Shown: positions 45,201 to 54,700 of the stretch, piece after piece
Position numbering within the stretch: position 1 is the first letter of the stretch
Layout of the letters: the number at the start of each line of letters is the position of its first letter
Source of the DNA: Saprospiraceae bacterium
GTDB lineage: Bacteria; Bacteroidota; Bacteroidia; Chitinophagales; Saprospiraceae
Assembly (NCBI GenBank): GCA_016710235.1
Contig: JADJLG010000001.1
Coordinates: 1,229,501-1,293,500, forward strand
Reading direction: 5' to 3'
DNA: 64,000 nt
Position numbers and translations under genes: made by a program
Notes under the pieces: generated by a model
Database searches by the model: none
Seen by the model: the letters and a program-made list of their open reading frames with translations, nothing else
What the model was told of the DNA's origin: nothing

Positions 45201-48200
45201 TATGCAGAGAAGCCAATGGTGAGATTGATCCTGTCGGTGCCTTAAAATACAATGGCACTATTAATAGGTACTTAGTATTATCTATTCCGAGAACATTTGG
45301 TGATCCAGTGATATCAAGACCAGCCCAATTATTTCCATTATTTGAACATATACATGAGTTATACTTTAGTTGTTTGGTTCGTGTGGTAGAAGCATCATCT
45401 GGATTGCCCTCCAAATTTGAGCGTATAACAGGATTTATTCCTATTTCTTTTAATGAAGCCGATGCAGGAAGATCTTATGGATTAAGAGAAGGAGGATCTA
45501 CACCGGAGCAGACAGATATATGGATAAAACTTCCTTTAGCAAACCAGCACTCGGTAGTTACCTATTCAGAGACTCCACAGTCATATGGAATTAATATGCA
45601 CCCGTTTACTCTTGCAGCCAGAGAGTATATCATGATTGAAAAACCTTTATTGATTAAACCAGATCATCCTGAGGTTCCAAGGGATATGGAGCAGGCATTT
45701 GATGATCTAGGGACAACATTTGATGAAGTTTTTGGTGGTGGAGGCTTAGTTGCTTTTTTAGAACGAAATAACAGAGGATTGCATATGGACTATGAAGGCT
45801 CAATGCTAAGACTCAACCACTTTGCTCAAGCTAAAAAAGGAGGAGGGGCAAGAGTAAAAAGTATTATTGTCAATGACAATTGGGCTAAGATGCAGGTAGG
45901 AAACTATTCCGGTCAAATCAATGGAGTTTACGGTACAGAATATTCTTATAATGATGGAGATTTATCTTCTGGCGTAGCATCTTATGAACCCATTATTGGT
46001 AAGGATGAAAATCCGCTTGTTCTGCCAATCCATTATTCAAGGAGACGAGTAAGTTCAATTAATGTGAATAATTATCAATTGGAACCATTAGGAGATATCT
46101 TTTACCAATTTCCAACAGTTGTTTATTCCAAGGTTACTCAAAAGTCATTAACAGCAGTGCCTATTACTCAACATGGTACAGGATATTCTATTCAAGAAAA
46201 TTATACTGCAAAAGATTTTCCTTACCGTTACAAAAAGACAGATAAGTTTTTTGTAGGAAAAGAAATGATTATCCCAACTCAGGTCTATAATCGTTCGGAA
46301 ATAGCTGAAGTGGTAACTCAGGGATTTGTTGTAGAAATTAATGATATGCATGGAAAGCTAAAAAAACAATCAGAGTACGATCAATATGACAATTTAATTT
46401 CCAGCACAGAACATATTTATAAAACCAATCCTGATGGAAGTTTAGACAATGTGTCGACGGTAATCAATCCAAGGACATTGGCTGTAGATCAGAAGACCAT
46501 CGGAGTGGATTGTGATTATTATGTGGATGCCAATCAACAGATCAGTGCTCAAGAAGGGGGCGGAGCACAATTGAATTTGGAAATCTTTTCCGCCTCATTT
46601 ATTCCATTTCCATTATTTATTCCCGTGCCTGTAATCAATCAATTTTATACAGAATTTAGGTCTCATGCGATTACTAAATTCATTACTAGAGTTGGATTGT
46701 TGGATCATGTGATATCCAGAAAATATGGAGCTTTCCAGGCAATGAAGAATCTTGCTTATGATGGAGAAAGTGGTCGGATTATCCTTACTGAATTGGATAA
46801 TGAATTTGATAAAAAATATTATAATTTAGACATTCCGGCTTATTGGGCCTACAATGGAATGTCTCATGCATCAAAGAATCAGGGTTTAAAGCTAAAAAAC
46901 GTCTTGATATCAGAGTCCAGTTTTAGCTTGCCCAATGCTCAGAGTTTTTACGAAGAAGGAGATGAATTATTATTATATAGAAATGACTCCAGGGGTACAG
47001 CAAGAACAGTATGGGTCAGCAAAGTGGAGGCAAGAAGAGTACAATTGATTCAAGCCAATGGCCGCAGATTTGATGACCGAGGAAGCTTTACTGTTTTTAC
47101 CAAAAGATCCGGTAGGAAAAATCTCCTTTCAGCATCAATAGGAAATATTGTCACAGTAGAAAATCCAATGAGCTCTACGCATTTGAATTTAAATTCTGAT
47201 TCCGTGATTCAAGCAAGTGCTGTTACGTATTCTGATTATTGGCATACCGATGTGGCAGCAATTCGTACGGAAACAGCGGGAACTTGTGACTGTTTTATTG
47301 GGGGTCTTAACAATAAGAGAAATTCTAGTTTAAGATTTCCACTTGATTTAAAATCAAAAAAAGCTAATGTTATAAGCTATCCGAATTATGCAATTATTCC
47401 AATTCTTGGTCAATCCTGTAGTATTACAATTTCTACAGCAGATGGGTCGCCATTCTGTGATAGTTCAATGGTAATTGATTTTGAAATTCCGGTGGAAAAT
47501 ATAAACAATTGTATGAACGGGAGAACTTTGAGAGGAAGAGGGAATTCAATTAATGCAAATTGCAGGCAGGAGTATATCCTTACAACAGATTGCATGGATT
47601 TAGTAATTTGTGAATCAAGGAGTACTACGGTATCAATGGATTGTAATTCAGGTGGTATAGAGGTGAATCCATTTATAAATGGAATTCTTGGAAATTACAG
47701 ATCTAATGCATCTCACTTTGTCAATACGAGAAGAACTGAAGGGCCTATTTATGATGCTGGATTATTGGATCGCTTTGAACCTTTTTGGATCCTTTCCGGA
47801 GATGGAAAATTGATCGAGAATCCTTCGAAAACCATTTGGCAACGCGGAGATCAGGTCGTGAAGGTAAACTCTAAAGGTGATCCTGTAGAAATTTTCAATG
47901 CCTTGAATATTCCATCTGCGTCGATCTATCAGTTTGGAAATAATATACTGGCAGCCAACGCTATCAATGCGAGAATGACAGATGTTGCATTTGATGGATT
48001 TGAAGATTACTCCACTGCATTTACAAGCAGGTATTCTGTGATTGGGACTGCTGAGTGTCGCATTCCTAGGCATTTTATTCTTGATGGAGCTACAGATATT
48101 GATCCTGTAGGTATTGATACTGAAGTCAGTCATTCAGGAAATAAAAGTATAAAACTTTCTTCCGGCGGCAAAGTGGAATATAGATACAATTCTCTTCAAG

Positions 48201-48712
48201 AAAGAATACGGAGTGAAAGAACTATAAGATTAGCTTCAGGTAGTTTTACTCTTGAAAACGGTGATATGAATATGAGCTTTTCTCCGGAAGCGGATAAGGA
48301 GTATTATTTCTCTGTATGGTTGCATTGTAAAAATAATGATCTAAGTTCATTCTCAGACATAGCTGAGGTGGAAATTAATGGAGAGACATTTTATAGTTCA
48401 GGGGTCATCATTGATGGGTGGCAACAAGTCTCAGGGAAATTTAGGCATAGGGGCTCCCTGTTTTTATTGCAGCTTAATAATAGCTCTACGCAAACGATAT
48501 GGTTTGATGATATAAAAATTCAACCTTTCAATTCCAATATGGAAGCATTTGTTTATACAAATGATTACTATAGATTGGTTGCAAAATTGGATGAACAAAA
48601 TTATGCATCATTTTATGAATACGATGCGGAAGGGAAACTGGAAAGAACTAAAAAAGAAACTGAACAAGGTGTCTATACTATACAAGAAATACGAACAGAA
48701 CTTCCTAAATAA
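42278..48712 (+). CDS. Giant RHS/SpvB-type shell protein 1
   Basis: A 2144-residue protein with a signal-like N-terminus (about 8-29). The entry motif of Bacteroidota RHS proteins is at about 105-175: NLVNLATGDFSYNIPLLEVG, then SSWVGLGWSLNAGSVNRSV. A Gly/Ser-rich beta stretch follows (about 190-300), then a long beta-rich body with YD-like segments. Near the C-terminus are a carbohydrate-binding-like beta sandwich (about 1990-2090, WQQVSGKFRHRG and WFDDIKIQPF) and a final RHS unit (YASFYEYDAEGKLERTKK). It lacks the RHS core and tip, which are in the next gene 16 bp downstream. The division resembles TcB and TcC, two proteins that close one hollow shell. That parallel is an inference. Confidence 0.85.
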   Translation: MINRYKKMWAFSLLMIIHLQFVDSIIYAMRGWNVESYSFQKRTTSNVLDCVDIFAEEDCKSDNVQVQKKVNRVGKLSKKRKITARRNYDHGGPGAPEASSFTSVGSSNLVNLATGDFSYNIPLLEVGGYPVNINYNSQVGVNDESSWVGLGWSLNAGSVNRSVRGLPDDFREVDILKEANIKEKVTVGAAVGIGVQIAGIQLGGSSSAGVGLNLGLEIEHDNYEGFSTTLGMGGNVRAGGSNFGGGVGLDISVSSTKGASFSPSLSMSGNFTKSNVATSLGGYLGATIDSREGFKSLQYGISSSVSTSREVGEGRNREELEHKMGGLSSNFTHSFASPSFSPPFEIPTHSITSRVKATLGGEVKPVHIHGELEFNTYNQFVTREFRKKSFGYLYSQYGAEDALHDFNRANEGVYYRETPTLPITAYTYDLYNVSAHGLQTSFRPKRNDIGTVHTSFQRNSSDMGEGGLEVGVGDIVHIGANVIVQVGSDVSTKWSNGNQLTEAFGFKDTMPSSDFEPVYFQNTGELIPMQGEEIFDKLGAYEPVRANLHRGDDLGTAVTTQNLSNGQRIASSAEVVYPNRKLRNKLMNYRTIGDMRHAGELTTRFYSDLPRRDFAEDPAIPSYGSKSDHLIQEVEVVNEDGIRYKFGLPAYNNFIEELSFNVGHEAHEDEQGSVTYQDSDASIRNTKGENNYYLKTSTPAHAYAWYVTEILSSDYSDLTLNGPTPDDLGTYTSFMYKRVHSNYLWRNPQDTAKANFQDGEKHTEHDNSGSILFGGKEIYYVDKIQTRNYTAEFYSSPRRDGLGVKGLHGGTNPNAELYKLDSIKLFAAYTNNTSGLIPIKTVFFEYDYSLCNNNPSTVRHGTNPSQNGKLTLKKISFSYGKSKKAMQSPYEFSYGINPDYHAKKVDRWGNYKRGIQEDFPYTNQNKIEQNIDAAAWLLDSIKTPQKATLQITYESDDYAFVQDKKATTMYKIKGVCREANGEIDPVGALKYNGTINRYLVLSIPRTFGDPVISRPAQLFPLFEHIHELYFSCLVRVVEASSGLPSKFERITGFIPISFNEADAGRSYGLREGGSTPEQTDIWIKLPLANQHSVVTYSETPQSYGINMHPFTLAAREYIMIEKPLLIKPDHPEVPRDMEQAFDDLGTTFDEVFGGGGLVAFLERNNRGLHMDYEGSMLRLNHFAQAKKGGGARVKSIIVNDNWAKMQVGNYSGQINGVYGTEYSYNDGDLSSGVASYEPIIGKDENPLVLPIHYSRRRVSSINVNNYQLEPLGDIFYQFPTVVYSKVTQKSLTAVPITQHGTGYSIQENYTAKDFPYRYKKTDKFFVGKEMIIPTQVYNRSEIAEVVTQGFVVEINDMHGKLKKQSEYDQYDNLISSTEHIYKTNPDGSLDNVSTVINPRTLAVDQKTIGVDCDYYVDANQQISAQEGGGAQLNLEIFSASFIPFPLFIPVPVINQFYTEFRSHAITKFITRVGLLDHVISRKYGAFQAMKNLAYDGESGRIILTELDNEFDKKYYNLDIPAYWAYNGMSHASKNQGLKLKNVLISESSFSLPNAQSFYEEGDELLLYRNDSRGTARTVWVSKVEARRVQLIQANGRRFDDRGSFTVFTKRSGRKNLLSASIGNIVTVENPMSSTHLNLNSDSVIQASAVTYSDYWHTDVAAIRTETAGTCDCFIGGLNNKRNSSLRFPLDLKSKKANVISYPNYAIIPILGQSCSITISTADGSPFCDSSMVIDFEIPVENINNCMNGRTLRGRGNSINANCRQEYILTTDCMDLVICESRSTTVSMDCNSGGIEVNPFINGILGNYRSNASHFVNTRRTEGPIYDAGLLDRFEPFWILSGDGKLIENPSKTIWQRGDQVVKVNSKGDPVEIFNALNIPSASIYQFGNNILAANAINARMTDVAFDGFEDYSTAFTSRYSVIGTAECRIPRHFILDGATDIDPVGIDTEVSHSGNKSIKLSSGGKVEYRYNSLQERIRSERTIRLASGSFTLENGDMNMSFSPEADKEYYFSVWLHCKNNDLSSFSDIAEVEINGETFYSSGVIIDGWQQVSGKFRHRGSLFLLQLNNSSTQTIWFDDIKIQPFNSNMEAFVYTNDYYRLVAKLDEQNYASFYEYDAEGKLERTKKETEQGVYTIQEIRTELPK

Positions 48713-48728
48713 ATTTGAATTCATTGAC

Positions 48729-51700
48729 ATGAAAAAGGTATTCATTTTATTCGTAATATTTGGAGAATTGTTAACCTATTCGACTTGTTTGCTTGGTCAA
48801 ACCTTGCAACAAATTGGTGATGGAGAACATATAATGAAAATTAGTGAAATGAAATCTATTGGACTTGGCGTTCAACGTTTCAAAGATACTGTTTATAACT
48901 CCGACGTGGTAAGTAAATCGGGTATAAGTTCTTCATTATCAGAGGTAAAAATTCTGGAATCAGCTTTAGTTATTGGCTTTGTACAGCAATCTTTAGCAGA
49001 CCCTCTTGCTCAGTTGGATCATGAAAGCAGTGTTAGTATGTTGATAAAGTATAAGAAGTGGAACCGATTGACGACGGTCGACAGTGTGCGTATTCAATTG
49101 AGTTTAAATTACAATAGGGAGCAAGGTAAAAATTACAAGGCGAAAGATTTTTATACCATAGATAGTGTGGCTTGGGCAGAAGTAAAAATCGATACATTTA
49201 GAACAAATGCAAGTTGGATGGACGGATCAGAACAGATCAAGTTATCAATTCAAATTTTGGGATCAGAGTCCAGAACTCCTAGAACGGGTACTGCAATCAG
49301 TGATTCATTTTCTTTGAAAGTAAAAAAAGAATTTAGTTATATTAAAATTTCATTTCAAGAACAAGCTTGGGCTTCGTCTTATGATTTGGAATGGAAATTT
49401 ATTGATGGCTATTCTTCTGAGCCGATCCAAATGGACAAGAATTCCACCAGGATCAATATAAATAAAAACGAGTATCAAATCCCTATGATTTCTTCCAAAG
49501 CAAAATTTGTGGCAAGAGTAAGAGGAAGAAGTATCAGACCTGACAAAACAACTTACATTGGAAGATGGTCAAACATCAGTAGCCCAATGAGTATAGAAGC
49601 AGAACATATTTTTGAACAAGATTCAAAGCCATGGCAGTATAAGACGAGCTATTTGGAAAATGGAATCAGAGCAGATCAAGTGAGTTTTTTTGATGGAACA
49701 GGGAAGCTGAGGCAGACCTTAACAAAATCCAATGTCAAGGGTCAACATATCATTGCTTCTGAATCCTATTATGACTATCACGGAAGGCCTGTGATTCAAG
49801 CATTGCCCACACCTGTAAAGCCCACCGAAAAACTAAATGTTGTAGGTGGAACTACAGGGAGAAGTTTGCCAAGAACGGGCACCAGAATTCCAACAGGAGG
49901 GCAGATTGATCGTAGATTTATTCCTTCCGGTGTTGATCTTTCAACGGGCTCAAGCAGATCCGGTTCTTCTGCAGGTTCATTGTTTACAGAAATAAACACT
50001 TATTTGGAAGACGTTCCACCATTGCGATTTATCCCAAAACTTAATACAAACGAATCCGGTGAACAATATTCTGCAAAAGATTTTGACAGGGATATTCCAA
50101 ATTGTTCCGATGAAATTCTAGCTAGAAAAATGAGCAACAATTCCGGAACGGCAAAGTATTACAGTTCGAATAATGATATTGCTGACCTGCATCGAGATGA
50201 AATTCCTGAGGCCAATGGATTTCCTTTTATGCAGGTAGAATATACTCCCGATAATACTGGAAGGATCAAACGCAGTGGACTTGCCGGAGAAGCATTTCAA
50301 ATAGGGTCAGGAAAGGATACGAAGTATTATTACGCAATTCCCTCGCAAACGGAGTTGACACGTCTATTTGGTAGAGAGGTAGGAGATGCTTCACATTACA
50401 CTAAGCAAATAGTAAAAAATCCTGATGGCCAGATTTATATTTCATATCTAAATTCAAAAGGTCAAACCATTGCCTCTGCTTTAGCCGGTAACAAACCTGA
50501 GAATCTTGAGGCATTACCTGATCAGGAAATTCCAATCGATGTGTCGTATAGCATAACTTCAGAAGATCATTCTTTCAATTATCGACAGGGAACCAGTCAT
50601 GCCACAAAAATTTTGTTTATTGAAACTGAAGGATCCGACTTGAAATTGAGATATCAGATCAATCCAGCTGATGTGAACCTGGCTGTATGTGCTCAAAATG
50701 TTTGTTACGACTGTCCTAAGACAATTGTGCTTAGAATAAAAAATTCTTGTGGGCAAAGTTTGATGACAAAAAGAATAAGGATTGGTCCTTTTAATGATGG
50801 TAATATAAGCAATTGTGAATCTTCAAGAAACATTCCATTTGATACGACATTGACAAGTTTGGCTGTTGGTGAATATCATTTTTCCAAACATGTAGAAATT
50901 GATGAAGAGGCAAGAAAAAAATACATTGAGGACTTTATTCAAAGAGATACTGCATGTTATAATCCGCCATTTACCCCAGCACTTCCTTGTGTCAATCCGA
51001 CCGCTTGTATTCCATGTAACTTTGAGGTTGTTGATGGTTTGCCGATAAGGTTGCCTAGCTCTAATCCCCTCTGTTCTAAAAATTGTCTGGAGGCAAATTA
51101 TAATTTTGACATGTTGCATTTTTCAATGTTGGCTGGGGATATGAGGCCCGGAGGAAAATATGGTAGTATGGATCTAAGCAGCGTGGATTCTTTTGGGGTT
51201 TCAATGTTCAATTATTTACTAGTATTTGATGGGTTTGTTTACAGAAAGATACCTGCATTCGGCTACAAAGATTTGGATGGAGCTACTTCATGGATAGACA
51301 TCACGGATGCTGCAGAAACGGATTATATTCTTAGCTCTCCGCCGGAACAATACAAGATAGAGAACGGCAGAAAATATACTATCCCTCAGAATATACAATC
51401 GTTTGAATTATTAAAAAATGTATGGAAGGAAACATGGTCTGAACTATTAGTTCAATTTCATCCTGAGTTTCCTTTATTACAGTGGAATAATAAAATTGTA
51501 AGCAGTTTGCATCATGATGAATCTATGTCAAAAACCAGTAAATTTGATGCAGCTGTCGAAAAAAACTACTTGAGAGTAGATGCCGGAATCAGTGTTGATT
51601 GGATCAATAGTGATCCATTTTTTGAAACAGCATCAAATCCTGTCAAAGAAGATATGATAAATCGATTGCGGCAGTCATCTCCAATGAGAGATGGGTCCTA

Positions 51701-54700
51701 TCTCACTATTTATGAATCAGTGGTCGCACAGATGTTTTGTAATGCCCCTGCTTATGCAAATGCAAGTACAATGAGATCTTGTGTCGGAGAGAATCTTGGA
51801 CGTTTAAATTCCCTCAGCGAGGAGGCAAAAAATTTTGCATGGACTACCTTTAGGGCAATATATCAAGATGCTAAACAAAGAATTGTAGATAGTCTAAGAA
51901 ATTATGCAATTAACACTGAATTTGGAACGGTTCCGGAAGGACCAAGAAAGAATCATTTAAGACTAGCTATTTGCACCGGTATTAATGTTCAAGGAGATTG
52001 TCATAATTGTTCAATCGCAACAGCCAATCCTTCCTTAAGATATAGATATCGCAAAATGCAGTCTTGTTTTTCGCATTCGCGTTGCATAAGATTAGATAAT
52101 ATACCATTAGAGGGTAGGACAGTAGATCTTAATACGGCAAAAGCCTACGCTGATGCCAAGCTCATGAGCTCATGTGGAAAATCTCCGCAATCAGTTGTAT
52201 TTCTTGCTTTTCTTAATTCATTGGTAATGGACAAATGGAGTTCATCCAACAAATTTACAGGAACAGATATAAGTCTTAATGATATACCACCTGTTGTGAT
52301 ACCAGAAATGATGTACTCCACATTTCCCAATCCTAGTGCAAGAAATTACAGATGGTCAGCCACAATATCAGGAAATGAAACTTTTGGAACAAGTGCTGAA
52401 AATAAACTTAAAGCAACTATTAGAGATGATAGAGGAGTGATACAGACAGAAATGGAATTTAAAGCTGACTCTAAATTTAAATGGAATAAAATCAAGTACT
52501 TTGGATGTATAGATGAGCACAAGAAAAATAAAAATATTTTTCATTTAAAGGTTTTTGATTATTCTAATAAAGTTTATACAATTGAGCTCAAACTTAATGA
52601 TGTATTAGCATTAAAAATAAGTTACAATCCAAGCTATCTATCTACTTTAATAGGAATATTAAAGAAAAGCAATTTGGATAAAAATCTTAATGAAAAAAAT
52701 GCATTGTGCTGTCTTGATCATTTATTTCCTGAAGTAGAAATTAAAAATAAATGCGAGCAATCACAACAAGAAAACAGGCAAGATAATCTTATCGCAGCAA
52801 AACAAGCTAGGGCACTTATGTTAAAGGATAGCCTAAAAGTTATTTATACTTCTCGATGTCTCAATGGAGGAGAAGAATCATGCAGTCTAAGCACAAAACA
52901 AAAGTCATATTATTTTACTTTGTTTTATTATGATCTTGCTGGGAATCTTACAAAAACCATTCCTCCATTGGCAGTAAGGGTCGCTACGGGAGCAGGAACT
53001 CCAAATCATGATGAAAATCTTGTTACCAGATTTACTTACAATTCGCAAAACGCAAAAACGTCAAAAACTACTCCCGACGGCGGTACTACAAAATTTGTTT
53101 ATGATGAAGTAGGTAGAATTATTCTTAGTCAAGATCCGGTTCTTAGAGCCAGTGCAGAAGCGAATTATATAAAATATGATTCTCGAGGAAGGACAGTTGA
53201 AGGAGGAACTGTTCAGGCGTTTAATAATATCAATACGATTATGGATGCAGGTCGTACAACTTACTCTAGTTATAGACGAGAATTGGATGCTGTCACAACA
53301 TTTAAAAAGGATTATACTGTAACTATCTATGATGTTAGTACATCAGATAGAAATGTTTTGGATAAATTTAAAATGAAATCTCAAAGTAATTTGCGCAATC
53401 GAGTGGCAGCGGTTAAAAGTTTTAGTACCGGAACTAATCTACAACATGCTTTTTATTTTGATTATGATATTGCCGGAAATGCTAGAGAGATTATCCAAGA
53501 TTTTGCCAATTTGCAAAGCATTCCTGGAATATCAGCAGACATTGTCAATAATCACCGAATCAAAAGTATCCGATACAAGTATGATGTGCTTTCAGGAAAA
53601 ATGAATGAGGTAGCCTATCAAGAAGGCTACTCAGATCAATTTTACAGGTGGTACAGCTATGATGCAGATCTGCGAATTACTTCTGTCAAAACAGGATTTA
53701 GTAGATGGGAACCGGAGATCTATAAAGATATAGATGCTCGATATGAATATTATATGCATGGACCTGTAGCAAGAGCTGTTTTAGGATCAGAAAATATTCA
53801 GTCGCTGGATCTCAATTATACAATCAATGGATGGTTTAAAAGTTTGAACAGTAGTTCGATGGATAATGGTTCATCTCTTCCGGATCAATTATCTTATTCA
53901 TTAAATTATTTTAATCAAGATTATAGGGGAATCGGTCATCCGATAGCTTCTTCATTGTCCGGACCGTCTCTTTATAGTGGCAATATTTCTCAGATCAATA
54001 TTTGGAATAAAGGCCTGGATAATGCAGAAAGAACACATCAGTATAAATACGATCAAATGAATAGACTTGTTCAATCCATGCCCAATGGAAGAAATGAATA
54101 CAGAATGGATCTCAGCTATGATAAAAATGGAAACATCCAAACATTGGATCGATACGATGGCAGAGGAAATAGATTTGATCAGTTGCGGTACCAATATGAT
54201 CCTTCACGCAAAAATAGATTGAATCACATCTTAGATAATAGCAGAACAAGGCTTTCAGGAAATATTACAGATCTTGCAACACAATCTGAAAATAACTATC
54301 AATACGATGCAAAGGGAAGATTGACTTCTGATGTGAGTGAAGGGAATATAATATATCATTGGAACAATAAAGATAGATTAGAACAAGTAGAATCAAATTT
54401 AGAAAATTTGCATTTCAAATACGATGCTTTGGGGAGCAGAGTGATTAAGATAAATTCTAATGACTCAGAACATAAATACAAATTATTAGTCAATGATATC
54501 AATGGAAATAATGCAGCAACATACACTTTGTTAATTGATAGTGTTGTGTTAAACTCATTTCCTATTTACTCCGGAAGTAGAATTGGATTAATGCAGAGTA
54601 ATAAAAAATTACTTAATAATTCTAAACTCAATAAATGGGAACAATTAAGAGGTTCTAAAGTGTATGAATTAAAAAATCAAATTAGTGATGCCAATATTCA

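Noticed and set aside
48549..48728. Upstream extension of the second RHS protein
   Set aside because: The extension overlaps the end of the first RHS gene in another frame and would hide the clear signal peptide beginning at 48729.
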